NCBI GenBank assembly: GCA_028284235.1
Contig: JANQSC010000014.1
Span: forward strand, 46,412-110,411
Direction: 5' to 3'
From: Opitutaceae bacterium
GTDB lineage: Bacteria > Verrucomicrobiota > Verrucomicrobiia > Opitutales > Opitutaceae
Length of the DNA stretch: 64,000 nucleotides
Both the position numbers and the translations under genes were made by a program. Shown one piece after another: positions 24,897 to 33,037 of the stretch. The notes below the pieces were generated by a model. It did not search any database, was not told where the DNA came from, and saw only the letters and a program-made list of their open reading frames with translations. Position 1 is the first letter of the stretch; each line of letters opens with the position of its first letter.

Positions 24897-25582
24897 AGCG
24901 CGTCTCCTTCAAGGCCCCGGCCAGCGCCTACACCTTCCCGGATCCCGAGCGAGCCGGCGAAGAAGGCCTGGTCGCCGTGGGAGGCGACCTGCATCCGCAA
25001 CGAATTCTGCAAGCCTACACGCAAGGAATTTTCCCTTGGTACTCCGAAGACCAGCCCATCCTTTGGTTCTCGCCCGGCACGCGAATGGTTCTCTACCCCG
25101 AAAACTTCAAGCGATCGCATACACTGGCTCGACTCGTCCAGACCGATCAATTCCAGTTGCGAGTCGACCACAACTTCGAAGCCGTAATACAAGCTTGCGC
25201 GCGCGTCAACCGTCCCGGTCAAACGGGCACTTGGATCACCCCCGACATGATCCGAGCCTACATCGAGCTGCACGAGATGGGCTTCGCGCACTCGTTCGAA
25301 ACCTACGAGGGCGAGCAACTCGTCGGCGGCCTGTACGGACTCTCGCTCGGGAACGCCTTTTTCGGGGAGTCTATGTTTCACACCGCCAACAACGCCTCCA
25401 AATTCGCCTTCCACCACCTCGTCGCATTCTCGCAAACGCACGCGTTCGAGTTCATCGACGCCCAAACGCCTACCCGCCACCTGGAAAGCCTGGGAGCCGA
25501 GAACTTGCCTCGCAGGCGATTTCTCGCCGAGCTCGACAGCGTCTTGAAGGCCGATTCGCTCGTCGGCAAATGGACCGTATAA
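24893..25582 (+). CDS. aat: leucyl/phenylalanyl-tRNA--protein transferase
   Basis: Aat adds Leu or Phe to N-terminal Arg/Lys of proteins, creating N-degrons for ClpS/ClpAP. The 229-residue protein shows the family blocks FPDPERAGEEGLVAVGGDL, AYTQGIFPWYSEDQPILWFSP, TWITPDMIRAYIELHEMGFAHSFE, LVGGLYGLSLGNAFFGESMF and FEFIDAQTPTRHLESLGAE. The start is GTG 24893, overlapping the upstream hypothetical gene. No clpS or clpA is in the window. Confidence 0.96.
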   Translation: MKRVSFKAPASAYTFPDPERAGEEGLVAVGGDLHPQRILQAYTQGIFPWYSEDQPILWFSPGTRMVLYPENFKRSHTLARLVQTDQFQLRVDHNFEAVIQACARVNRPGQTGTWITPDMIRAYIELHEMGFAHSFETYEGEQLVGGLYGLSLGNAFFGESMFHTANNASKFAFHHLVAFSQTHAFEFIDAQTPTRHLESLGAENLPRRRFLAELDSVLKADSLVGKWTV

Positions 25583-25585
25583 AGC

Positions 25586-26296
25586 CTAGTCCCGAACCAC
25601 GCACTCGATCCGCATCGACTCCCAGCTAATCTCGAACGGAGTGTCCGGACCCCGATCGAGTTGGCCAAGGAAACGCCGCATTTCCGAAGCGCTCATCCGC
25701 TTTTCCCCACTCGCCCCGATATCGTGAATACTCCTCAACGCCTCGCGGGCGTTGCGGAACGACGCCCGATCCGAGCGCGTGTCCCAGCGCGAAACGCGAA
25801 ACCCCGCGCGTTCAAACGTCTCCCGCCACTCGTCGGGGCTTCTCCAGTCCAGGGCCGCGAAGCGGCCGTCCACCTGTTCGAACTCGCGCAGTGATCCCGA
25901 GACAAACATGCTCGAGAGGATTTGCCCTTCCGGGCTCAGCATGCGCCTCCAGTTTTTCAATACGCTCACTGGATCCTTCGCCCATTGCAGCAAACTGCAG
26001 GAATAAATCCGATCCACCTTGCGACCGTCCCCATTCCAGGCGTCCAAGCGTTCCCAATCGACCGCGGGCAATCGACCACGGCCCTCCCGCAGCATGGAGT
26101 TCGACAAGTCCGTAGCGGCTAGATTTCTAAACCCGCGCAAAGCGAGATGCCTAGTGAAATGACCCGTTCCCGCTCCCAACTCCAAGCCCGAATACGGCGA
26201 GCAATCGAGCCCGATCCACTCCGAGCACCAGTCCGCCACCACTCTTTGGATGTCCGCGCGGTTATGATACAGCGACGCTTTGCTGTCGAACTTCAT
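25586..26296 (-). CDS. bioC: malonyl-ACP O-methyltransferase BioC
   Basis: BioC methylates malonyl-ACP so that it can enter fatty-acid elongation as a disguised primer for pimelate synthesis. The 236-residue protein starts MKFDSKASLYHNRADIQRVV and has SAM motif I LELGAGTGHFTRHLA, DLSNSML, and DRIYSCSLLQWAKDPVSVLKNW, as in BioC. It is the last gene of the biotin operon and overlaps the upstream esterase gene by four bases (ATGA), which fixes the start at 26296. Confidence 0.9.
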   Translation of the reverse strand: MKFDSKASLYHNRADIQRVVADWCSEWIGLDCSPYSGLELGAGTGHFTRHLALRGFRNLAATDLSNSMLREGRGRLPAVDWERLDAWNGDGRKVDRIYSCSLLQWAKDPVSVLKNWRRMLSPEGQILSSMFVSGSLREFEQVDGRFAALDWRSPDEWRETFERAGFRVSRWDTRSDRASFRNAREALRSIHDIGASGEKRMSASEMRRFLGQLDRGPDTPFEISWESMRIECVVRD

Positions 26297-26898
26297 AGAG
26301 AAATCCTCCCTTTCTCCAGTAAATCCCTCAAATCGTGCCCCGCGCCTTCGACCGCGCGAAGCTCCGGATTCAGTTCGCGCGACCGCTCCCAATCCAACAA
26401 GGGGTCGACGGTCCCCATCCAGCAATCGAAGTCGCCGAGAACACTCGGTTCGACGGCCCCGTCGAGAAGCGTTCGAATTCCCCAAGCCAGCGTTTCTCCC
26501 GACTCCTCCGGAGCCGAATCCGAATCGACTCGAATCCCCGAGCGATCCCAGAAGTCCGACAGCGCCGCCTCCCGATCCCGCTCCAGCCATTTCAGCAAGT
26601 AGCGCAGCTGCCCCGCGCGTACGCGACCCCCGCAACCCGACTCCCGTTTGAAATCGGCAAACGGCGCCAGCAACAATGCGCGCCCAAAAAGCTCCGCCAA
26701 TTCCGGCCGTTTCAATATGAGGAAAGCTCCGAGCGAGTACCCAATGAGTACCGCCTCGTCTGCCCGAACGCGCGCAGCGCTCTCCCAAGCCGGACTCGGG
26801 TTGACGACCGTGTGACGTATTTCTGGGTACAGCTCGTCCGCGATACGGGAAACATAGCTCTCGCCAAGTCCCCATCCATTGATCCAAACCGCTTCCAT
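26293..26898 (-). CDS. alpha/beta hydrolase, probable pimeloyl-ACP methyl ester esterase
   Basis: This 201-residue alpha/beta hydrolase lies between bioF and bioC. The nucleophile elbow is GYSLGAF (Ser), the acid is probably the Asp of GTVDPLLDW, and the His is in EGAGHDL. In biotin operons this position is taken by BioH, BioG, BioK, BioV or similar esterases that remove the methyl group added by BioC. Sequence similarity to any one of these is not strong enough by eye to name it. It starts two bases after bioF ends. Confidence 0.8.
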   Translation of the reverse strand: MEAVWINGWGLGESYVSRIADELYPEIRHTVVNPSPAWESAARVRADEAVLIGYSLGAFLILKRPELAELFGRALLLAPFADFKRESGCGGRVRAGQLRYLLKWLERDREAALSDFWDRSGIRVDSDSAPEESGETLAWGIRTLLDGAVEPSVLGDFDCWMGTVDPLLDWERSRELNPELRAVEGAGHDLRDLLEKGRISL

Positions 26899-26900
26899 CG

Positions 26901-28058
26901 CTACGCGCCTGGTTCGAGCTCCTCTACCGCGCCAATCAGTCGATCGATCGACTCGGGCGACAAGTCCGCCTTGAGGGAAATCCGCAAGCGGCTCGTTCCC
27001 TCCGGAACGGTGGGCGGACGCGCCACGCCCACACGTATGCCCGCCGCCTCCAGTCGCTGGGCCGCATCCATCGCCCGCGTCGCGCTCCCCAAAGGAATCG
27101 AAACGATCGGCGAATCCGTCAACGCGACGTCATAACCGATAGTGCGCAGTCGCTCTCGAATCGCCCGCGAGGACGCCCGCCCACGCGCCCGCAGCGCGCC
27201 CGCAGCGGCAACATGCTCGACCGCTCGTTCCGCGATCGCGGCGCTCGAAGGCGGCAAATACGTCGAGTAGATAAACTCGCTCGCGAAATTCACCAGAAAG
27301 CCAGCAATGAGGCTGTCCCCAAAAAGCGTATACGCGCCCGCGGACCCCAAGGCCTTGCCGAGAGTACCCACCAGGGCGTCCACCTGTTCACCCACGCCGC
27401 TTTCCTCTACCAAGCCACTGCCGTTCTCCCCGTACCAGCCGAGAGCGTGGGCTTCGTCGACAATCCAAAAGAAGCCGTATCGCTCACGCATTTCCGCGAG
27501 CCGAAACAAGTCCGGGTAGTCGCCGTCCATGCTGAATACCGATTCAGTCACTACAAATACGACTTCGGCCCCCGTTGCCGACTCTTGCAAAAGAGATTCC
27601 AAATGATCCAGGTCGCAATGCCGGTAGCGTTTGAGCCGGGCGCCGCTCGCGAGAATCCCCGAAATCATTGAATTGTGTATCAGGCGATCCGCCAAAACGA
27701 GATCCGCTTTGCATGGGAGACCGCTCAACAAGGCCTGATTGGCAACGTATCCGGAATTCCACAACAAACCGGCTTCGAACTGATGCCATTCTTTCAACAC
27801 GCCAATCAAGGAATCGTGGGCGGGTCCATAGCCGGATATGAGCGGCGAGGCGGAGGCGGAACACCCAAAACGGTCCAAGGCCGCGGATCCCGCTTCCCGC
27901 ATGAACGACGCCTGGGCGAGATTGAGATAGTCGTTGTTGGCGAGATTCAACATCTCGTCGTTCGGATCGCTCACACGAAGGGAACGATACTCGCCCGAAG
28001 CCTTGCGCTTTTCCAAAGGAGCGCTTAATCGGTCCTGCAATCGCTCGTTCACAGCCAT
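26901..28058 (-). CDS. bioF: 8-amino-7-oxononanoate synthase
   Basis: BioF condenses pimeloyl-ACP (or CoA) with L-alanine. The 385-residue PLP enzyme has NNDYLNLA, GCSASASPLISGYGPAHDSL, ESVFSMDGDYPDL, DEAHALGWYGENGSG (PLP-binding Asp/His) and the Schiff-base lysine in GTLGKALGSAGAY. This fits alpha-oxoamine synthases, and the operon context identifies BioF. Its start overlaps the 3' end of bioD by ten bases. Confidence 0.95.
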   Translation of the reverse strand: MAVNERLQDRLSAPLEKRKASGEYRSLRVSDPNDEMLNLANNDYLNLAQASFMREAGSAALDRFGCSASASPLISGYGPAHDSLIGVLKEWHQFEAGLLWNSGYVANQALLSGLPCKADLVLADRLIHNSMISGILASGARLKRYRHCDLDHLESLLQESATGAEVVFVVTESVFSMDGDYPDLFRLAEMRERYGFFWIVDEAHALGWYGENGSGLVEESGVGEQVDALVGTLGKALGSAGAYTLFGDSLIAGFLVNFASEFIYSTYLPPSSAAIAERAVEHVAAAGALRARGRASSRAIRERLRTIGYDVALTDSPIVSIPLGSATRAMDAAQRLEAAGIRVGVARPPTVPEGTSRLRISLKADLSPESIDRLIGAVEELEPGA

Positions 28059-28693
28059 CCCGCTTCAATCGATTCCGCCTTCGCCTTTCCGGGACCCGAC
28101 AATCCCCAAATGGGGATACCCAGATTTTCAATACCCGATAGCGAAGACTCTTTTTCAATCGTCGATTGCTCCTTAATTTCGTTCAGCCAAATCCCGCAGC
28201 GCAGTTTTTTTGACAAACCAAACGCGTAGACCATCCGGGCCTGGCCAATCGCCCCGACTCGATTTTCCACCACTAGCACGGTCGCCTCCGCATTCAAAGC
28301 GCTGGCAAAGTCCCCCCAATCCGCGCCATCCTCGCTTACCGGGGTCGCCAAGGAGCCAGCGCCTTCCACCAGCCTCCAATCCGCGTCAGTCGGCAGCGCT
28401 TCGATCTGGACCAGCAACTCCGAATACTGCAAGGGCCGCCCCTCCAGCTTCGACGCAAGCGCCGGCGCGACCGGCTCGCGAAAGGTCTGCAAGGTGTATC
28501 CCTCGAACCCGGGTGAGTCGCAAACCGACCGGATTTGGTCGACATCGCCCACGCGCAATTCCCCGACACCCGTCTCAACCGGTTTCACCACTTGGACTGA
28601 GTGACCCGAATCGAGCAGATGCGACGCGATAGCGGCGGTCGCCCAAGTTTTGCCTACGTTGGTGTCGCTTCCGCCAACAAAAACCGTTTTCAT
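28049..28693 (-). CDS. bioD: dethiobiotin synthetase
   Basis: BioD closes the ureido ring of dethiobiotin from DAPA, CO2 and ATP. The 214-residue protein shows the P-loop variant GGSDTNVGKTWATAAIASHL, VVKPVETG (substrate lysine), FREPVAPALAS and LVEGAGSLATPVSEDG. It is translated in the bioB-bioD-bioF order, six bases after bioB. Confidence 0.95.
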   Translation of the reverse strand: MKTVFVGGSDTNVGKTWATAAIASHLLDSGHSVQVVKPVETGVGELRVGDVDQIRSVCDSPGFEGYTLQTFREPVAPALASKLEGRPLQYSELLVQIEALPTDADWRLVEGAGSLATPVSEDGADWGDFASALNAEATVLVVENRVGAIGQARMVYAFGLSKKLRCGIWLNEIKEQSTIEKESSLSGIENLGIPIWGLSGPGKAKAESIEAGWL

Positions 28694-28698
28694 CGGGA

Positions 28699-29691
28699 CT
28701 AGGCGAGACTCGCCGACTCGGCGTCCGCCCGGGCGTGGATGGCTCGAGCCTCGTCCGGGTCGAGCGCCTTCAATCCGAGCTTGTTGAGCAAGCGATAGTC
28801 GTCGCTCGTATCCGGGTTTGCAGTCGTCAGCAGCTTGTCTCCCAGAAAGATGCTATTGGCACCGGCGAGATAGCAAAGGGCTTGGAGCTCGTCGTTCATC
28901 TCCGTGCGGCCCGCCGACAAACGCACCATCGTCTTGGGCATGAGGATACGAGCCGTGGCGATGATCCGGACGAACTCGAAACTGTCCACGAACTTCTGGT
29001 CCTCAAGCGGCGTCCCCTTGCAGGCGATCAAGGCGTTGATCGGAACTGAGTCCGGGTACGGGTCCATGTTCGCCAGCTCCTGGAGCATCTTCAATCGATC
29101 GTCAATCGACTCCCCCATTCCGATGATGCCGCCGCTGCAGACTTCCATTCCCGCCTCGCGCACCTTGCGAATGTTGTCGAGCCGCTCGTCGTATGTACGC
29201 GTCGTAATGATCTCGCTGTAGAACTCTCTAGACGTATCCAAATTATGGTTATAAACGTCGCAGCCCGCCTCGCTCAAAGCGTTCGCCTGATCCTGTTCGA
29301 GGGATCCCAGCGTGCAGCAAACTTCCAGGCCCATTCCGCTAACCGACCGAACCGTCTCGAGGAGGGAGTCGAATTGCTCGCCGTAGGGAACGCGCCGCCA
29401 GGCGGCTCCCATGCAAAAACGAGTCGCTCCGCCTTTTTTCGCCGCCACCGCGTCTTTCATGATTGTCTCCGTATCCAAGAGCGCCTCGCGCTCCAATCCG
29501 ACATCGCTGTGAGCGGATTGCGGACAGTATTTGCAGTCCTCCGGGCACGCGCCGGTCTTGATGGATTTCAAAGTGCACAGTTGCACGCCCGACGGGTCCT
29601 GGTGCTTTTGATGGGCCGTTTGAGCCTTGTGAATCAGAGTCGTAAAGGGGAGATGATAGATCGTTTGGATTTCTTCTAGTGTGTATCGCAT
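28699..29691 (-). CDS. bioB: biotin synthase
   Basis: BioB is the radical-SAM enzyme that inserts sulfur into dethiobiotin. The 330-residue protein has the 4Fe-4S motif Cys49-x3-Cys53-x2-Cys56 (GACPEDCKYC), YNHNLDTSREFY, GGIIGMGES and LSAGRTEMND (Arg ligand of the auxiliary 2Fe-2S cluster). It lies 11 bases downstream of bioA. Confidence 0.97.
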   Translation of the reverse strand: MRYTLEEIQTIYHLPFTTLIHKAQTAHQKHQDPSGVQLCTLKSIKTGACPEDCKYCPQSAHSDVGLEREALLDTETIMKDAVAAKKGGATRFCMGAAWRRVPYGEQFDSLLETVRSVSGMGLEVCCTLGSLEQDQANALSEAGCDVYNHNLDTSREFYSEIITTRTYDERLDNIRKVREAGMEVCSGGIIGMGESIDDRLKMLQELANMDPYPDSVPINALIACKGTPLEDQKFVDSFEFVRIIATARILMPKTMVRLSAGRTEMNDELQALCYLAGANSIFLGDKLLTTANPDTSDDYRLLNKLGLKALDPDEARAIHARADAESASLA

Positions 29692-29702
29692 AATTGGTTA
29701 CG

Positions 29703-31079
29703 TTAACGTTTCATGACCGCTTCGATGGCAGCCTTGAGGTTTTCAAACAGAAAATCGATTTCCTCAGTGGAGATCACCAAGGGCGGAACAATGAGAATCG
29801 AGTCGAGCAATGGCCGGAGCAAAAGACCGTGTTTTCGGGCCTCCAGGCAAACTTGCAAACCGACGCGATCATTCAAAGGCCAGGCTGGCTTCCCGTGTCC
29901 TGGAGTTAGATCAATCGCAGCAGCCAAGCCGCGCTGGCGAGCGGGCGCCACGTTGGGATGACCGTTGAAGACGGCCGCGAAGCGCTCCCCAAATCGACGA
30001 ATCGTCGCGTCCAGCTTCCCGGATTCCATCAATGCCTCCAGTTTTTGGAGACTTGTCAGGGCCACGCGGGCGGCGAGCGGGTTTCCAGTGAATGTGTGTC
30101 CGTGATAAAATCCGTTCCCCGAATCGAACGAGCCCAGAAACGCGGCGTAGACCGATTCCGTGGTGACGGTTGCCGCGAGAGGCAGATAGCCCGCAGTCAA
30201 GCCCTTGGCCAGGCAGAGGAAATCGGGTTCGACCGATTCCTGTTCGCAGGCGAAAAGCGTTCCCATCCGACCGCAGCCGACGAAGACCTCGTCCAGGATC
30301 AGATGAACCTCTTTTTCGCGACACATCGCCTCGACCGCTTTTAAAAATCCGCGCGGCATCAGCTTCATTCCCGCCGGTCCCTGAACGAGCGGCTCGACGA
30401 CCAAGGCGGCAATTTGCTCCGACTCTCGATCCAAAACAGCTTCGAGCGCCGCCAGGCTCCGCTGGAAGTCGGAGGACTCCCCCTCGCCATTCACCTCCAA
30501 GCAATACGGAGCGGGAATTGACCGCGACTCGAATAGCCAAGGATCGAAACGGCCATGAAATCCACCGCTGTTCCCCGCCGCCATGGCCCCGAAGGTGTCA
30601 CCGTGGTACCCGTTTTCCACCCCCACTACGAGCCGCTTCTCATGACGCCCCACCAATTGCCAGTACTGGAAAGACAACTTTAAGGCGATCTCCACCGCGT
30701 TCGATCCGTTGTCGCTGAAAACGACCCGATCGAGACCATTCGGCGACAGTTCAGCCAGACGCGCCCCCAACTCCGCTCCTGCGGGGTGGCTCAATCCCAA
30801 ATAGGTGGAATGGGACACTTTTCCGACCTGGTCGATCAACGCCGCGTTGATGTCGGGATCATTGTGGCCGTGGGCGTTCGTCCAGATTGAAGCGTTTCCG
30901 TCGAGATAACGGTTCCCTTCCGTATCCCAAAGCCAGCACCCCTCTCCACGTTCGATGTGAAGCGGCGGCGTCGCGCAGTACTCCGCCATCTGGGTAAACG
31001 GATGCCAAGAGTGGTCCCGATCCCATCGGTCCACAGTTGTGTCCGCCTCGACAGCGCCGTTTGCGTGAGCAAGCCCCAT
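29703..31079 (-). CDS. bioA: adenosylmethionine--8-amino-7-oxononanoate aminotransferase
   Basis: BioA converts KAPA to DAPA using SAM as amino donor. The protein, 458 residues from ATG 31079, has DRDHSWHPFTQMAEY, WDTEGNRYLDG, VFSDNGSNAVEIALK, ENGYHGDTFGAM, DEVFVGCGRMGTLFACEQ and the PLP lysine in FLCLAKGLTAGYLPLAAT. It is the first gene of the six-gene biotin operon. ATG 31079 is preferred to the TTG at 31118 because a BirA-like operator occupies 31088-31118, immediately upstream. Confidence 0.95.
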   Translation of the reverse strand: MGLAHANGAVEADTTVDRWDRDHSWHPFTQMAEYCATPPLHIERGEGCWLWDTEGNRYLDGNASIWTNAHGHNDPDINAALIDQVGKVSHSTYLGLSHPAGAELGARLAELSPNGLDRVVFSDNGSNAVEIALKLSFQYWQLVGRHEKRLVVGVENGYHGDTFGAMAAGNSGGFHGRFDPWLFESRSIPAPYCLEVNGEGESSDFQRSLAALEAVLDRESEQIAALVVEPLVQGPAGMKLMPRGFLKAVEAMCREKEVHLILDEVFVGCGRMGTLFACEQESVEPDFLCLAKGLTAGYLPLAATVTTESVYAAFLGSFDSGNGFYHGHTFTGNPLAARVALTSLQKLEALMESGKLDATIRRFGERFAAVFNGHPNVAPARQRGLAAAIDLTPGHGKPAWPLNDRVGLQVCLEARKHGLLLRPLLDSILIVPPLVISTEEIDFLFENLKAAIEAVMKR

Positions 31080-31087
31080 AAGCGGGA

Positions 31088-31118
31088 ATGTTAAGGCATA
31101 TTCTGGCTCACTTAACAA
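31088..31118 (-). promoter_or_regulatory. BirA-like biotin operator in front of bioA
   Basis: On the minus strand TTGTTAAG and CTTAACA form an inverted repeat with 15 bases between the 7-bp half-sites. Biotin operators recognised by BirA have TTGTTAAC-type half-sites with this spacing in Gram-positive bacteria. Both half-sites carry the same C-to-G change at the inner end, so the symmetry is kept. It ends 8 bases before the bioA ATG and would repress the operon when BirA carries biotinyl-AMP. Confidence 0.6.
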
Positions 31119-31139
31119 GCCTGATGAAACGGGCCCGTT

Positions 31140-31613
31140 TTAGAGGGACTCGAGCAGCGCGACGACTTGCTCCCCGTGTCGCGCCGCGTCTACGTTTTCA
31201 CACAGCGCAACCAGCGTGCCGTCCTTGTCCAAAACGTAGGCCGATCGGCTGGGGCCCCAGAAAACGCGGCCGTACATTTTCTTCTCGATCAGCGAGTCTG
31301 TCGCCCGGGCGAACGCGTGTTCCGGATCGGACACCAATGGGAAGTCGATTCCGTGCTTGGCAGCGTATTTCAAGTGGGAGCCCGCCGTGTCCTTGCTCAC
31401 CCCCACTATGGCGAATCCGAGCTCGCGGATGCGCGGCGCGGCTTCCGATAGGGCGATCATCTGCTTGTCGCAGCTGCCCGTGTTGTTCCGCATGTAGACC
31501 GAGACCACGGTCGGCCTATCGATCAGGTCCGCGAACGACGCGCGCGACTTCGCCCCGTCCATCGCGACCGCGACTTCAATATTCAACTCCAATCGCTCTC
31601 CGACCGCTTTCAT
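31140..31613 (-). CDS. peroxiredoxin (AhpC/TSA, Bcp-like)
   Basis: A 157-residue thioredoxin-fold peroxidase. The peroxidatic site reads VVSVYMRNNTGSCDKQM with Cys48; the usual Bcp motif TPGCT is altered to TGSCD. Other family parts are ELGFAIVGVSKDTAGSHLKYAAKHGIDFPLVSD and FWGPSRSAYVLDKDG. No resolving cysteine follows at +5, so it is probably 1-Cys or uses a distant cysteine (near LVALCENV). Its start overlaps the MauE-like gene by four bases. Confidence 0.87.
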   Translation of the reverse strand: MKAVGERLELNIEVAVAMDGAKSRASFADLIDRPTVVSVYMRNNTGSCDKQMIALSEAAPRIRELGFAIVGVSKDTAGSHLKYAAKHGIDFPLVSDPEHAFARATDSLIEKKMYGRVFWGPSRSAYVLDKDGTLVALCENVDAARHGEQVVALLESL

Positions 31614-32041
31614 CGAACGCTCTTATCTCGACTGACGCGCTCCACTACAATCCCAATTGCGAGGCCCGCCAACATGAGAACGTCCCGAGCGATAGGCCAC
31701 GCGTAGCCGGATTCGGACGCCATCTCGCTCCCTCCGAAACATCCGCAATCCGCGTCCAATCCCCGAATTGCGGCCTGGACCAGCAATACGACGAACGCGA
31801 TGAGAAGAGCAATCGCGATCAGGCGGGAGCCCTGCTTGAGCGTCCCAAACACAAGCCCCGCACCCACGCAAACTTCCAGGTAGGGAACGAGAAGAGAAGC
31901 GACCACCGCAAACGCGTGGCCAAACACTTCATAAGTCAAAATCGCCGCCAGAAACGCGGACGGATCCATCAATTTGACGACTCCCGCCCAGGCGAACGCC
32001 AAGCCCACCAGGATCTCCGCCCCGCGCCCCAGGTAGCTCAT
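31610..32041 (-). CDS. MauE/DoxX-like integral membrane protein
   Basis: A 143-residue protein with four hydrophobic segments and the MauE-type features GLAFAWAGVVKLMDPSAFLAAI near the N-terminus and a periplasm-facing CGCFGGSEM motif (Cys99, Cys101) before the last helix. MauE-family proteins work in thiol/disulfide handling in the envelope (known from methylamine dehydrogenase maturation). Four-base ATGA overlaps on both sides tie it to the rhodanese and peroxiredoxin genes, so the three likely act together in periplasmic thiol chemistry. The precise substrate is unknown. Confidence 0.82.
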   Translation of the reverse strand: MSYLGRGAEILVGLAFAWAGVVKLMDPSAFLAAILTYEVFGHAFAVVASLLVPYLEVCVGAGLVFGTLKQGSRLIAIALLIAFVVLLVQAAIRGLDADCGCFGGSEMASESGYAWPIARDVLMLAGLAIGIVVERVSRDKSVR

Positions 32042-32466
32042 TCGTCCGCCTCCTCGACCAAACCCGCTTCGACCAAGGCTTCCCAGCCGCCTTCGAGCAC
32101 GAGCACATTTTCGATCTCCAGTTCGCTCTTCAACCGCGCCGCCACTTCGTGGGAACGCGGACACGCCGCGCTCGAACAGTAGATGACCGTCGTCGCGTCC
32201 GGCGACCACGCGTCCAGGAAGCCGACGATCAACTCTTCCCAGCGATCCTCGTTGAGGAGAATCGCTCCTTCGAAATGCGCTTTCTCGTAATCGTCGTCGC
32301 TCCGCGCGTCCACCCAGAACACCTCCGGGAGAGCGAGTATCGCGCTCAAATCGCGGTCGAGCCCGCTCGCTCGAAACGACGGGGCCTTCGGATGGACGAA
32401 AAACGCCGCCACCGAACACGTGAACGCGATCGCCAACAGTAAAGCCGCTTCCTTGACAGGTCTCAT
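32038..32466 (-). CDS. membrane-anchored rhodanese-like protein
   Basis: A 142-residue protein with an N-terminal membrane anchor or signal (LLLAIAFTCSVAAFFV) and one rhodanese domain: VFWVDARSDDDYEKAHFEGAILL, then the active-site loop VIYCSSAACPRSHEVAARL with the catalytic Cys at IYC, and VLVLEGGWEALVEAG at the end. Rhodaneses carry sulfane sulfur as cysteine persulfide. It is the first gene of the rhodanese-MauE-peroxiredoxin operon. The domain is probably periplasmic. Confidence 0.88.
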   Translation of the reverse strand: MRPVKEAALLLAIAFTCSVAAFFVHPKAPSFRASGLDRDLSAILALPEVFWVDARSDDDYEKAHFEGAILLNEDRWEELIVGFLDAWSPDATTVIYCSSAACPRSHEVAARLKSELEIENVLVLEGGWEALVEAGLVEEADE

Positions 32467-32581
32467 CTAGAGACCATCGCTATAGACCTCCCGCCGCGAT
32501 TCCAAGCCGCAATCGGGCGATCGGCGGCACTATCGGCTTCTTCTTACAGAGCCGGCGCCAGGCCGAACTTACAGCGGCTGG

Positions 32582-32950
32582 CTAGTTTTGCAGGCCCGCG
32601 TACTTGCTTTTGACTACTTCGGTCGACTCGAGAAACGCGTTTTCCGCCTCAAGAAGAGAGGCCTGGAAAGCCTCGAAGGAGATGGTTTCGATATTGTCCT
32701 CGATGTTGGCCAGGGCCGAAGCGACGCGAGCGTAGCCGAAATTGCTAGAGGACCCTTTGAGTTTGTGAGACTCCTTGCCCAGCATGTCCTTGTCCGACTC
32801 GAACGACGCGGCTTTGAGCGTTTCGATACGGCCGACGCTGTCTTCCACGAACTCGTGGAACAGCTCCGCCATATCCTCGTCAAATTCTTCGTCTTCTTCG
32901 CCGAAGATCATCTCCAGCTGTTCCCAATCGATTAGTCCTGAGTCGCTCAT
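32582..32950 (-). CDS. Hpt-domain phosphotransfer protein
   Basis: A 122-residue, acidic, all-helical protein with the Hpt signature ESHKLKGSSSNFGYARVASAL, whose histidine accepts the phosphate. It has no kinase or receiver domain, so it would relay phosphate between a hybrid kinase and a response regulator elsewhere. It lies 87 bases from the HDOD gene on the same strand and may be co-transcribed with it. Confidence 0.9.
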   Translation of the reverse strand: MSDSGLIDWEQLEMIFGEEDEEFDEDMAELFHEFVEDSVGRIETLKAASFESDKDMLGKESHKLKGSSSNFGYARVASALANIEDNIETISFEAFQASLLEAENAFLESTEVVKSKYAGLQN

Positions 32951-33037
32951 ATTCGTTAGTCGTTGCTTCTAGCGACGGAGGGATGTCGCTTTCTCTAAAG
33001 TCATTCCCGGGGGGCAGGACCGCATTTTACGCGCGAT

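Noticed and set aside
26897..28058. Serine palmitoyltransferase or KBL identity for the bioF-like gene
   Set aside because: The alpha-oxoamine synthase fold alone would allow it, but the position in a complete biotin operon settles BioF.
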